DNA of 27,569 nt from CAZOKN01 sp964580525 (GTDB taxonomy: Bacteria; Pseudomonadota; Alphaproteobacteria; Rickettsiales; UBA6187). Under the pieces are notes generated by a model. It made no database searches and was not told the origin of the DNA. It saw only the letters and a program-made list of their open reading frames with translations. Below are positions 1 through 8,734 of this stretch, piece after piece. The DNA lies in assembly GCA_964580525.1 (NCBI GenBank), contig CAZOKN010000025.1, positions 1-27,569 on the forward strand. The letters are read 5' to 3'. How positions within the stretch are numbered: the first letter of the stretch is position 1; each line of letters begins with the position of its first letter. The translations under genes were made by a program, and so were the position numbers.

Positions 1-1845
1 GGCAATGTCAGCCAATTCGTCAGGCGTAGGAAGTTCGTTAACAGTTGTATCTGAAATGAACACAGTTCTGCCTTTTGCAATCATCATAGAAAGGCCGAAA
101 ATCATTTTATTAGGCTTGTTATCGACAACTTTTAATACGTCTTCCAAAGAGTCATAATAGTTTCTGGTTAAGCCAGTAATCATAGCATCAGCGTCACCAC
201 ACTGAACCATGCAGGCAGCAAAAATATTCCTGTCATTTTTCACCATACGTGTGCAGTCACGATGCAAATGACCATCTCTTTTTAGTCTTTCGTACAAAAA
301 TTCGATATATTTATCGTTGTTTTCAGCGATGGCTGCATTGCAAATTTCGATGTTTTTAGGATCAACACCCATTTCAGCCATTTTTTTCATGATATGGTTT
401 TCACGGCCTACAAGCTTAGCAACGCCATAACCCTGGTCGCGCCATATTGCAGCGGCACGTATAACCTTTTCTTCTTCACCTTCAGAAAATACGATGGTTC
501 TAGGATTGGCCTGTACTCTGTCAAACAGCAAATTCATGCTGTTAGCAGTTGGATTTAAACGGGCAGTAAGCTCGCGCTTATATGATTCAAAATCTTCTAT
601 AGGCTTTTTGGCAACGCCGCTTTCAATAGCTGCTCTTGCAACGGCAACAGGAACTGTTGATATCAATCTAGGATCGAAAGGAACCGGAATGATATAGTCA
701 GGGCCATATTGCATTTTACGACCTGAATAAGCGTGTAAAACTTCGTCAGGAACGTGCTTTCTAGCAAGTTCAGACAAAGATTTTGCAGCGGCTATTTTCA
801 TTTCTTCGTTAATTGTTGTGGCACGCACATCCAAAGCACCACGGAAAATGTAAGGGAATCCCATTACGTTGTTAACCTGGTTTGGATAGTCTGAACGACC
901 CGTAGCCATGATAGCATCATCGCGCACTTCATGAACTTCTTCCGGAGTGATTTCAGGATCAGGATTTGCCATTGCGAATATAATAGGATTTTTGGCCATT
1001 GATTTAACCATATCCTTAGTTACAGCGCCTTTAACAGATAGACCAAGGAACACATCGGCACCTTTCATGGCATCAGCTAAAGAGCGCGTGTCAGTTTTAA
1101 CAGCGTGAGCAGATTTCCATTGGTTCATGCCTTCGGTACGGCCTTCATAAATAACGCCTTTTGAATCGCAAAGAATAACATTTTCATGAGTTACGCCCAT
1201 TGCTTTTAGCAATTCTATACAAGCTATTGAAGCTGCTCCAGCGCCATTGGCAACGATTTTCATGTCTTTAAATTTTCTGCCTGTAATATGTGCTGCGTTT
1301 ATCATGCCTGCAGCTGTGATTATGGCAGTTCCGTGTTGATCGTCATGGAAAACAGGTATATCCATGAGTTCTTTTAGTTTTTGTTCGATGATAAAGCACT
1401 CAGGTGCTGCAATGTCTTCTAAGTTAATACCACCCCATGTTGGGCCAAGATATTTAACGGCGTTAATGAATTCATCAGGATCTTCAGTGGCAACTTCGAT
1501 ATCTACAGAATCAATATCAGCAAATCTTTTGAAAAGAACGGCTTTACCTTCCATAACAGGTTTAGAAGCCAGAGCGCCAAGATTTCCAAGGCCAAGAACC
1601 GCAGTTCCATTAGATATAACGGCAACGTAATTGCCTTTTGCAGTATATTCGTATGCTAGGCTAGGGTCTTTTTCAATTTCAATACAAGGAACGGCAACGC
1701 CGGGAGAATAAGCTAGGGATAAATCTCTCTGAGTCATCAGAGGTTTTGTTGGAAGCACAGACACTTTGCCGGGTTTTCCATCTTTTTTATGGAAATATAA
1801 AGCATCTTCATCCGTTATTTTCATCGCCTTTTTCTTTTCTGCCAT
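1..1845 (-). CDS. maeB: NADP-dependent malic enzyme, MaeB hybrid type (3' end outside window)
   Basis: Reading the minus strand from the ATG at 1845 gives 615 uninterrupted codons with no stop before the window edge, so about four fifths of a usual ~760-residue MaeB is present. The N-terminal half has malic-enzyme signatures: LAYSPGVAVPC, SNGTAVLGLGNLG, KYLGPTWGGINLEDI, the metal/catalytic stretch FHDDQHGTA and the NAD(P)-binding region VANGAGAASIA. From about residue 430 (NPRTIVFSEGEEEKVIRAA) it continues into the phosphotransacetylase-like domain typical of MaeB; the missing part is the end of that domain. The family converts malate to pyruvate plus CO2 with NADPH formation, and the PTA-like domain is usually regulatory (acetyl-CoA), not catalytic. 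An AAGGATA ribosome site precedes the ATG. The gene is divergent from mutS with its own promoter at 1887-1915. Confidence 0.96.
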   Translation of the reverse strand, partial: MAEKKKAMKITDEDALYFHKKDGKPGKVSVLPTKPLMTQRDLSLAYSPGVAVPCIEIEKDPSLAYEYTAKGNYVAVISNGTAVLGLGNLGALASKPVMEGKAVLFKRFADIDSVDIEVATEDPDEFINAVKYLGPTWGGINLEDIAAPECFIIEQKLKELMDIPVFHDDQHGTAIITAAGMINAAHITGRKFKDMKIVANGAGAASIACIELLKAMGVTHENVILCDSKGVIYEGRTEGMNQWKSAHAVKTDTRSLADAMKGADVFLGLSVKGAVTKDMVKSMAKNPIIFAMANPDPEITPEEVHEVRDDAIMATGRSDYPNQVNNVMGFPYIFRGALDVRATTINEEMKIAAAKSLSELARKHVPDEVLHAYSGRKMQYGPDYIIPVPFDPRLISTVPVAVARAAIESGVAKKPIEDFESYKRELTARLNPTANSMNLLFDRVQANPRTIVFSEGEEEKVIRAAAIWRDQGYGVAKLVGRENHIMKKMAEMGVDPKNIEICNAAIAENNDKYIEFLYERLKRDGHLHRDCTRMVKNDRNIFAACMVQCGDADAMITGLTRNYYDSLEDVLKVVDNKPNKMIFGLSMMIAKGRTVFISDTTVNELPTPDELADIA

Positions 1846-1886
1846 AAAATATATCCTTCGTATTGCATAAACCAAACAAGACAAGG

Positions 1887-1915
1887 CTTATACATTACTA
1901 TTGTTAAATAGTCAA
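1887..1915 (-). promoter_or_regulatory. sigma70-type promoter for maeB
   Basis: On the minus strand a TTGACT -35 box (1910-1915) and a TATAAG -10 box (1887-1892) are separated by exactly 17 bases, about 40 bp upstream of the maeB ATG. Assigned by pattern only; no equally good promoter is visible for the divergent mutS in the same 152-bp gap. Confidence 0.6.
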
Positions 1916-1997
1916 AGAAAGCGTGATTTTTCAATTTTTTTGAATATAAGATAACCTGAAGTAGGAAATGAAATAAAATAATCAAAGTATAGATAAA

Positions 1998-4664
1998 ATG
2001 ACAAATTTGGCTTTAGTCGAGGATAAAACTGAAGAAAAACTAGATAAATCAGAGGCTGTAACGCCAATGATGCAGCAATATCTTGCAGTTAAAAAAGAGC
2101 ATAGTGATAGTCTTTTATTCTACCGTATGGGTGATTTTTATGAGCTTTTCTTCGAAGATGCCATAATTGCCGCGAAAGAGCTTGATATTGCGCTGACAAA
2201 AAGAGGGAAACATTCGGGCGAAGAAATCCCTATGTGCGGCGTGCCACACCACAGCTATGAGCCATATTTACATAAATTGATAAATTCAGGCTATAGAGTT
2301 GCGGTTTGCGAACAAATGGAAAGTCCTGAAGAAGCTAAAAAGCGCGGTTATAAAGCTGTTGTGCGCCGCGAAGTAGTTAGAATTATAACTCCCGGAACGC
2401 TGATTGAAGAAAGCTTATTAGATGCCAGAGAAGCAAATTATCTGGCATGTGTTTCCGAAATTGGTGGGCAAATAGCATTGGCATGGATTGATATTTCAAC
2501 CGGAGAATTTAAAGTTAGCCCGACCAGTCGTGAAGCACTTTCTTCTGATTTAGCTAGATTGAATGCTAAGGAAATTCTGCTATCAGATAAAATTTTCCTC
2601 GATAATGAATTATCTCCATCATTGCGCGAGTATAAAGCTGCGCTTATGCCGCAAGTGGCTAGCATGTTTGATTTTGTTAAAACGGAAAATAAGCTTAAGA
2701 CTTTTTTTGAAGTGCAGTCATTGGAAGGCTTTGGCATGTTTTCGCGTTCAGAAATTTCTGCCTGTGGAGCTTTGATTGAATATGTTGCTATAACGCAAAA
2801 AGGTACGTTGCCAAGACTTTCGCCGCCACGTAAATTTTCTACCAGTCATTTTATGGTTATAGATGCAGCCACAAGACGCAATCTTGAAATAAGCCGCACA
2901 TTATCAGGCGATAAAAAAGGTAGTCTTTTGAATGTTATCGATAGAACAATAACTGCTCCGGGCGCTAGGCTATTATTTTCTTATGTTACAACACCATTTG
3001 CGCATGCCAAGCCAATCAATGAAAAATTAGATGGTGTAGAGTTCTTTTTTACCAATAACGAAATTAGGCATAATTTGCGGGAGGTTTTAAAGCGTGTGCC
3101 TGATATGGAGAGAGCATTATCGAGAATTTGTCTTGGTAAAGGTAGTCCGCGTGATTTGACGGCTGTAAGAGATGGTTTGGCTGAAACTTTGATAATTAGC
3201 GAAATTGTTGGTCTTTCAGGATTTAAACTACCTACTGTTTTAGCCTCTTATGTGCGCGATTTAGGCTCGCACGATAATTTAGTAGGAAAATTGCAAAGAG
3301 CTTTAAAAGCTGAAGTTGGTGTTTTAGCGCGCGATGGTGGTTTTGTCGCTGATGGTTATCACCAAAAGCTTGATGAATTGCGACAGCTGCGCGATCATAG
3401 CCGTGATAAAATTGCTGAATTACGTGAAAAATATAAAGAAGAAACAGGCATTAACACTTTGAAAATCGTGCAAAATAATGTGCTGGGATATTTTGTTGAA
3501 GTTACTCCTAACCAAAGTGGTAAAATCACAGATAGTAAATTTTTCCACAGGCAAACATTGGGCAGTGCTGTACGCTATACAACGGAAGAGTTACGTCAGC
3601 TTGAAAGCGATATTCTAAACGCTAAAGACCAGGTTTTAAAACTGGAATTGATGATTTTTGATGAGTTGGTGCGCGATATAATTGCTCATGCTAATCCAAT
3701 TGCACTAGCGGCGCAAAGTGTAGCTGGTCTGGATTTATCTTCAGCATTGGCAGAAATTGCGGTAGAAAAAAAATATGCAAGGCCGCATGTTGATGATAGC
3801 TCTGAATTTAAAATCAAAGGTGGACGCCATCCTGTTGTGGAAGCAAATTTAAATGGCGATCTGACAGAAAAGTTTATTGGCAATGATTCTGATTTATCAA
3901 AGTCACAAAGATTGTGGTTGCTCACTGGACCAAATATGGCCGGTAAGAGTACCTTTCTGCGTCAGAACGCGCTAATTGCCATCATGGCACAAATAGGTTC
4001 ATTCGTTCCTGCAGAAGAAGCTTATATTGGTACGATTGATAAATTGTTCAGCCGCGTTGGTGCATCGGATGATTTAGCGCGTGGCCGTTCAACATTTATG
4101 GTGGAAATGGTTGAAACCGCAACAATATTAAATCAAGCTACAGAACGCTCTCTTGTAATTTTGGATGAGATAGGACGTGGAACAGCAACATATGACGGCT
4201 TATCAATTGCTTGGGCGGTTGTTGAGCATGTGCATAATAAAAATAAGTGCCGGGCATTATTTGCTACGCATTATCATGAACTTACCTCGCTCACTTCGCA
4301 ACTGTCATCGCTTGCTTGCTATACAATGAGGGTGAAAGAATGGGAAGGTAATGTTGTGTTTCTGCATGAAGTTATGCGTGGGGCAGCAGACAGGTCTTAT
4401 GGCATTCATGTTGCAAAGTTGGCTGGGTTGCCAAAAACTGTTATAAGCAGGGCAGGAGAAGTTTTAGCAGTGTTGCAACAATCAGAAAATGCTGGCTATA
4501 AGATAAAATTGGCAAACGACTTGCCTCTATTTGCAAATGTAAATTCTTCCTCTAATATGAAGCAAAATTCCGAAGTGGAAGAAATTCTTAGGAATATTAA
4601 TATTGATGAGTTAAGTCCGAAAGAAGCTTTGGATACACTTTATAAATTGAAATCTAAAATATAA
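1998..4664 (+). CDS. mutS: DNA mismatch repair protein MutS
   Basis: An 888-residue MutS (E. coli 853). It recognises base mismatches and small loops and, with ATP, recruits MutL in post-replicative repair. The mismatch-wedge motif F-x-E is in GDFYELF (F47, Y48, E49). The Walker A loop GPNMAGKS is at residues 644-651 and the Walker B/signature segment LVILDEIGRG at about 719-728 (D723, E724), followed by the switch histidine region FATHYHEL. A connector/lever region with coiled-coil character occupies the middle. The 19 or so residues before VTPMMQQY are a short variable leader. The ribosome site before the ATG is weak (TAGATAAA). It is the first gene of a close-packed plus-strand run: the next gene starts 8 nt after its stop. 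Confidence 0.98.
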   Translation: MTNLALVEDKTEEKLDKSEAVTPMMQQYLAVKKEHSDSLLFYRMGDFYELFFEDAIIAAKELDIALTKRGKHSGEEIPMCGVPHHSYEPYLHKLINSGYRVAVCEQMESPEEAKKRGYKAVVRREVVRIITPGTLIEESLLDAREANYLACVSEIGGQIALAWIDISTGEFKVSPTSREALSSDLARLNAKEILLSDKIFLDNELSPSLREYKAALMPQVASMFDFVKTENKLKTFFEVQSLEGFGMFSRSEISACGALIEYVAITQKGTLPRLSPPRKFSTSHFMVIDAATRRNLEISRTLSGDKKGSLLNVIDRTITAPGARLLFSYVTTPFAHAKPINEKLDGVEFFFTNNEIRHNLREVLKRVPDMERALSRICLGKGSPRDLTAVRDGLAETLIISEIVGLSGFKLPTVLASYVRDLGSHDNLVGKLQRALKAEVGVLARDGGFVADGYHQKLDELRQLRDHSRDKIAELREKYKEETGINTLKIVQNNVLGYFVEVTPNQSGKITDSKFFHRQTLGSAVRYTTEELRQLESDILNAKDQVLKLELMIFDELVRDIIAHANPIALAAQSVAGLDLSSALAEIAVEKKYARPHVDDSSEFKIKGGRHPVVEANLNGDLTEKFIGNDSDLSKSQRLWLLTGPNMAGKSTFLRQNALIAIMAQIGSFVPAEEAYIGTIDKLFSRVGASDDLARGRSTFMVEMVETATILNQATERSLVILDEIGRGTATYDGLSIAWAVVEHVHNKNKCRALFATHYHELTSLTSQLSSLACYTMRVKEWEGNVVFLHEVMRGAADRSYGIHVAKLAGLPKTVISRAGEVLAVLQQSENAGYKIKLANDLPLFANVNSSSNMKQNSEVEEILRNINIDELSPKEALDTLYKLKSKI

Positions 4665-4672
4665 GTAAATGT

Positions 4673-5449
4673 ATGTCTGATATAAATCTGAAAGAAATTT
4701 TATCGTTTGTGGATAAACTTGTTGATAAATCTGAGGATATTATCAGCAAATATTATAGAAACATTTCAATAATCGAGTCTAAACAGGATGCTAGCCCAGT
4801 CACTGCTGCTGATCGCGAAGTTGAGCAGGAAATGCGCAAAATGATAAAACAAAGTTATCCTGCCCACGGTATTCAGGGTGAGGAATTCGGTATTGAAAAT
4901 GCAAATGCTGATTATAGATGGATTATCGATCCTATAGACGGCACAGCTTCATTTATGATTGGCCGCCCTATATTTGGTACCTTGCTTGCGCTGATGCATA
5001 ATGGTGATGTTTTAGCTGGTGTTATTAACCAACCAATTACTAAAGAGCGTTGGATTGGTGTGAAGGGTAAAGGAACTACGCTGAACGGCAAAAAAGCGAG
5101 TGTCAGAAAATGTGGTAGTTTGGAAAATGCAGTAGTTTGTACGACCGGGCCAAATTATTTTACTGAAAATCAGTTATTTGCATTCAGCAAAGTTGCACTT
5201 GAAGCTAGATATACTGTATATGGCGGCGATTGTTATAACTATGGCCTGGTGGCGTCTGGATGTGTTGACGTTGTTGTGGAGTCTGGTTTAAAGCAGCACG
5301 ATTTTCTGCCCCTAAAAGTTATCATAGAAGAAGCCGGTGGCATTATAACAGATTGGCAAGGAAAACCCATTACCGAAGAATCAGCTGGCGACATAGTGGT
5401 TTCTGGTGATGAGATAGTTCATAGGAAAGTGTTAGAAATACTCAAATAA
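4673..5449 (+). CDS. hisN: Inositol-monophosphatase-family phosphatase, histidinol-phosphatase (HisN)-like
   Basis: A 258-residue member of the Mg2+-dependent, Li+-sensitive IMPase superfamily. Metal ligands are visible: GEEFG (E70, E71), the signature DPIDGT (D86, D89, T91) and a distal D210 in KQHDFLPL. The block after DPIDGT (ASF, GRPIFGTLLAL) looks more like HisN-type histidinol-phosphate phosphatases than SuhB or CysQ, so the best guess is the penultimate step of histidine synthesis. Family assignment is secure; substrate is inference, and no other histidine genes are in the window. It starts 8 nt after mutS and precedes trmFO by 18 nt, so the three are probably co-transcribed. A different phosphomonoester substrate is the main alternative. 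Confidence 0.85.
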   Translation: MSDINLKEILSFVDKLVDKSEDIISKYYRNISIIESKQDASPVTAADREVEQEMRKMIKQSYPAHGIQGEEFGIENANADYRWIIDPIDGTASFMIGRPIFGTLLALMHNGDVLAGVINQPITKERWIGVKGKGTTLNGKKASVRKCGSLENAVVCTTGPNYFTENQLFAFSKVALEARYTVYGGDCYNYGLVASGCVDVVVESGLKQHDFLPLKVIIEEAGGIITDWQGKPITEESAGDIVVSGDEIVHRKVLEILK

Positions 5450-5467
5450 TTTGAAAAGATAAAATCA

Positions 5468-6796
5468 ATGAAAAATAAACTTACTATAATTGGTGGCGGC
5501 CTTGCTGGCTGCGAGGCTGCATGGCAAGCTGCAAATTTTGGCGCAGAAGTTACGATTTATGAAATGCGTAATGGCGCAAGAAAAACTGAAGCGCATCATA
5601 CAGATAATTTAGCGGAGCTGGTTTGCTCAAATTCTTTCCGCTCAGACGATCATACAAACAGCGCAATTGGTTTGCTGCACGAAGAAATGCGACGTGTTGG
5701 TTCTTTGATTATATCATGTGCTGATTCAAATAAAGTTCCAGCTGGTGGCGCATTGGCAGTTGATAGAGATGGATTTTCTGCGGCAGTGCAGGAAAAAATA
5801 ACATCACATAAAAATATCAAAATAGTGCGTGAAGAAATTACGGAAGTTCCAGATCCTAAAGATGGCTTGTTCATTATTGCCACGGGGCCTTTGACTTCTG
5901 AAAAATTAAGTCAGTCTATTTTGAAAGCAGCAGGGCAGGAATATCTGGCATTTTTTGATGCTATTGCACCAATTGTTCATAAGGATTCTATTGATTTTAG
6001 TAAGGCATGGTTTCAGTCACGTTATGATAAAGAGGGTCCTGGTGGTAATGGTAAGGACTATATTAATTGTCCAATGACGCGCGATGAATATTATAATTTT
6101 ATTGAAGCTTTAATTGCAGGTGAAAAAACTGAATTTAAAGAATGGGAAAAAAATACGCCATATTTTGATGGTTGTTTGCCAATTGAAGTTATGGCGGAAA
6201 GGGGACCGGAGACTTTGCGTTTTGGACCTATGAAACCAGTTGGCTTGACCAATCCACATTCACCACAAAAACAATATGCCGTTGTGCAATTGCGGCAGGA
6301 TAATAAACTTGGGACGCTATATAATATAGTTGGTTTTCAAACCAAATTGAAATATGCCGAACAGACTAGAGTTTTTAAAACTATTCCAGGTCTTGAAAAT
6401 GCTGAATTTGCAAGGCTGGGTGGAATTCATCGTAATACATTTATCAATAGTCCTAAGGTTTTAGACAATACATTACGCTTGAAAAATTTGCCTCACATAA
6501 GATTTGCAGGGCAGGTAACTGGTGTGGAAGGATATGTTGAAAGTGCAGCATGTGGTCTTATGGCGGGAAGATTTGCTGCAAGTGAATTAATGGGATGTGA
6601 TCAGTCATTTCCACCTGCAACAACTGCGCTGGGTGCATTGCTAAATCATGTCACTGGCGGTGCTAATGCTGAAACATTCCAGCCTATGAATATTAACTTT
6701 GGCCTTATGCCACCTTTTGACGAGCGCATTGGTAAAAAAGTACGCAAGCAGGCTTATTGTGAGCGAGCATTGGTGGATATAAATTCCTGGAAGTAA
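5468..6796 (+). CDS. trmFO: tRNA (uracil-54-C5)-methyltransferase TrmFO, folate/FAD-dependent
   Basis: A 442-residue TrmFO, full length for the family (about 435-475). The family makes m5U54 in the T-loop of tRNA using 5,10-methylenetetrahydrofolate and FAD, independently of S-adenosylmethionine. The N-terminal dinucleotide-binding loop is IIGGGLAGCEAAWQ (residues 7-20). C53 in ELVCSNSFRSDD matches the conserved functional cysteine of characterised TrmFO proteins, and C236 in DGCLPIEVMAERGPE sits in the second conserved cysteine block. The C-terminal FAD-contact segment GQVTGVEGYVESAACG is intact. It ends the mutS-hisN-trmFO run and is followed at once by a strong terminator. Its presence suggests SAM-dependent TrmA is not the T54 enzyme here. 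Confidence 0.97.
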   Translation: MKNKLTIIGGGLAGCEAAWQAANFGAEVTIYEMRNGARKTEAHHTDNLAELVCSNSFRSDDHTNSAIGLLHEEMRRVGSLIISCADSNKVPAGGALAVDRDGFSAAVQEKITSHKNIKIVREEITEVPDPKDGLFIIATGPLTSEKLSQSILKAAGQEYLAFFDAIAPIVHKDSIDFSKAWFQSRYDKEGPGGNGKDYINCPMTRDEYYNFIEALIAGEKTEFKEWEKNTPYFDGCLPIEVMAERGPETLRFGPMKPVGLTNPHSPQKQYAVVQLRQDNKLGTLYNIVGFQTKLKYAEQTRVFKTIPGLENAEFARLGGIHRNTFINSPKVLDNTLRLKNLPHIRFAGQVTGVEGYVESAACGLMAGRFAASELMGCDQSFPPATTALGALLNHVTGGANAETFQPMNINFGLMPPFDERIGKKVRKQAYCERALVDINSWK

Positions 6797-6814
6797 ATTT
6801 GAAATAACTGAAAC

Positions 6815-6849
6815 AAAAAAGGCTCCTGAAAATTCAGGAGCCTTTTTTT
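6815..6849. terminator. Bidirectional rho-independent terminator between trmFO and the symporter gene
   Basis: GGCTCCTGAA (6821-6830) pairs perfectly with TTCAGGAGCC (6833-6842); the stem is flanked by a run of A on the left and seven T on the right. The two flanking genes converge on it, so it can serve both. Confidence 0.93.
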
Positions 6850-6868
6850 ACATTTAACGAACCAGTTA

Positions 6869-8080
6869 CTATGCTTTCGCAAGGTAGACTTTCTTATCCA
6901 GATCGCCCTCAGTTTTATCTATAATCAATGTTATAGCTGAGTCACCAGTAATGTTGATTACTGTACGAACCATATCAAGAATACGATCTACACCAAGAAT
7001 AACACCAATTGCTTCCATAGGAAGGCCTACAGAGTGTAAAACCATACCCATGAAAATAATCGAACCACTAGGTATACCAGCAGCGCCGATTGATCCTAAA
7101 GTACAAGTTATAACAAGAGTTACATAGTTAGCCATGCTAAGATGTATGCCCATAGACTGAGCGAAGAACAATGCGCATATACCAAGATATATTGCAGTTC
7201 CATCCATGTTGATAGCAGCGCCTAAAGGCAGAACGAAATTCGTGCTGTTTTTGGAAACTCCCATTTTGTGATGCAACACTTCCATAGTCGTTGGAAGAGT
7301 AGCTTTACTGCTGCTTGTTGAGAATGCTAGCAACTGAACTTCGAACATTTTTCTGTAGAAAGGGAACGGTGACATTCTTGCAAATACGGAAATAAGAACA
7401 CCGAAAAGTAGATATTGCACAACCATCGCGGAAAGTACGGCAACTACCAATTTTCCTAAAGAAATCAAAACATCAACACCTTGTGTTCCAACTGACCATG
7501 CGATAAATCCGAAAACACCAAATGGTGCGAATTTAACTATTATGCCAATCATCGTGAAGAAAACTTTAGTCATTTCGCCTGTAATCTCAACAACTTTAGT
7601 TCCGAATGGTCCCATGATGTTAAGTGTGATGCCTGTGAAAACCGCAAATACTATAACTTGCAGAATATTGCCGTCGGCCATAGCACCTATTGCATTTNNN
7701 NNNNNNNATGCTTCAGAGATCGTAGGAGGGGCATTTTTTGCAGCGGCAGGCAAAGCTGCAGCAGCATCACCCAAATTAAGTGTCATGCCAACGCCTGGTT
7801 CAAATATTATGCCAGTTACAATTCCTATAACCACAGCAAAAGTTGAAGTTAAAAGGAATGAGGTAACAACTTTAAATCCTAATCTCTTAAGATTTTTGCT
7901 TCCATTCATGCTGGTTATGCCGGATACCAAGGCAAAGAAAACCAGAGGAACGATAATCATCTTAATAAGGTCTATGAAGATAGTGCCGAGGAATTTTACA
8001 TTTACAGCCTCTGGTCCCATAACAAAACCAGCTACTATCCCTAATACGAATCCAATTAAAACTTTTTTCCAGAGTTGCAT
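6869..8080 (-). CDS. Dicarboxylate/amino acid:cation (Na+/H+) symporter, glutamate/aspartate-type
   Basis: A member of the DAACS/SDF family (GltP, DctA, GltPh). The reading frame is 403 codons and contains a 10-N assembly gap. Family marks are clear: the serine-rich hairpin STSSSKATLPT, the cation/substrate motif INMDGTAIYLG, hairpin 2 GAAGIPSGS and the substrate helix DMVRTVINITGD. In GltPh numbering the last motif supplies the Asp394, Arg397, Thr398, Asn401 and Asp405 equivalents, the pattern of acidic amino-acid transporters; DctA-type C4-dicarboxylate carriers differ there. Glutamate or aspartate uptake is therefore preferred, by inference. Several hydrophobic helices begin at the N-terminus (LWKKVLIGFVLGIVAG). 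An AGG ribosome site lies 9-10 nt before the ATG. It converges on trmFO and is followed by the AT-rich spacer on its 5' side. Confidence 0.93.
   Translation of the reverse strand: MQLWKKVLIGFVLGIVAGFVMGPEAVNVKFLGTIFIDLIKMIIVPLVFFALVSGITSMNGSKNLKRLGFKVVTSFLLTSTFAVVIGIVTGIIFEPGVGMTLNLGDAAAALPAAAKNAPPTISEAXXXXNAIGAMADGNILQVIVFAVFTGITLNIMGPFGTKVVEITGEMTKVFFTMIGIIVKFAPFGVFGFIAWSVGTQGVDVLISLGKLVVAVLSAMVVQYLLFGVLISVFARMSPFPFYRKMFEVQLLAFSTSSSKATLPTTMEVLHHKMGVSKNSTNFVLPLGAAINMDGTAIYLGICALFFAQSMGIHLSMANYVTLVITCTLGSIGAAGIPSGSIIFMGMVLHSVGLPMEAIGVILGVDRILDMVRTVINITGDSAITLIIDKTEGDLDKKVYLAKA
7698..7707. other. Assembly gap (10 N) inside the symporter gene
   Basis: Ten Ns between codons for SEA and NAIGAM. 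In relatives this stretch includes a conserved V/IP(T/K)N motif and is usually 7-8 residues long, against the 4 implied here, so the run is probably a fixed-size placeholder and the true missing length is unknown. Confidence 0.9.
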
Positions 8081-8519
8081 AGAATAACCTAAAAATTGAG
8101 TGTAACAAATTCTAACAGAATAAATTTAATAGACGAAAAGTTTTTGAATGTCCAAGACTATATTTGAAGTGTAATCTAATAGATACTAACCTGTTATATA
8201 AACTATTTATGCTAAAACATGTATTTATTTAAGATGAGGCTGATAATAAAAGATAAAAAGCGTTTTATTATGGAAAAAGCTTAATTTAGAAAAAATGCTA
8301 TTTTTTGTTAAATTTTAGGAAAATATTCGAAGTAAATTTTATTTCTTAAATCATTTTTAAATTATTTTTTTAATATCAAATCATTCTAATCTTTTAAAAT
8401 ATTTTAATCAGTCACAAATTATGGTCTTCCAATTTTTAATTGACTATCTTTTTGATTTTTCTACTTTTTGATGACAGAAGGTTTTTTATGTAGTACAAAA
8501 AAATGTTTTTTTATATTGT
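8081..8519. other. AT-rich spacer without a recognisable gene
   Basis: About 440 bp, very AT-rich with many T and A runs. I read both strands for short ORFs and found only scraps of fewer than 20 codons on the plus strand. No tRNA-like or strong hairpin structure is visible. A weak promoter-like pair (TTGACT at 8440-8445, TACTTT at 8462-8467, 16-bp spacing) points rightward to the following small ORF and lipoprotein gene. The 5' end of the minus-strand symporter gene also needs a promoter in this spacer, but none stands out. Confidence 0.6.
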
Positions 8520-8702
8520 ATGGGTTCTAAAATGCAGGTTAAAGAGATTGGAAAAAAGAAATATTTAAAAGAAAATCTCGATGATTTCGTGGCTATTAGA
8601 ATTGGTAAATGCTTAGAAATTCAAGATATAGTATCAGGATATTCTATATCGTTGGACCAGGATGGTGATGCAAAAAAAGATTCTATTAAACTAAACCAAT
8701 AA
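8520..8702 (+). CDS. Hypothetical small charged protein
   Basis: A 60-codon ORF, not recognised. It encodes a lysine- and aspartate-rich soluble peptide with no signal peptide or membrane segment; the C-terminal half contains DQDGDAKKDS, an acidic loop loosely like a calcium-binding loop, but too little to claim an EF-hand. There is no clear ribosome site before the first ATG; the second ATG (8532) has GGG a few bases upstream and may be the true start. It ends 32 nt before the lipoprotein gene and could be its upstream partner. It may also be a chance ORF in an AT-rich spacer. Confidence 0.4.
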   Translation: MGSKMQVKEIGKKKYLKENLDDFVAIRIGKCLEIQDIVSGYSISLDQDGDAKKDSIKLNQ

Positions 8703-8734
8703 CTAAACTTTAAAAACTAAAAGGAGCACTTTTT

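Noticed and set aside
494..1630. Plus-strand ORFs of 67 and 88 codons
   Set aside because: Both lie inside the maeB coding region on the opposite strand and show no protein-like features.
8640..8690. EF-hand calcium site in the small ORF (DQDGDAKKDS)
   Set aside because: The loop lacks the full 12-residue pattern with the terminal Glu and flanking helices; low-complexity charged sequence explains it.
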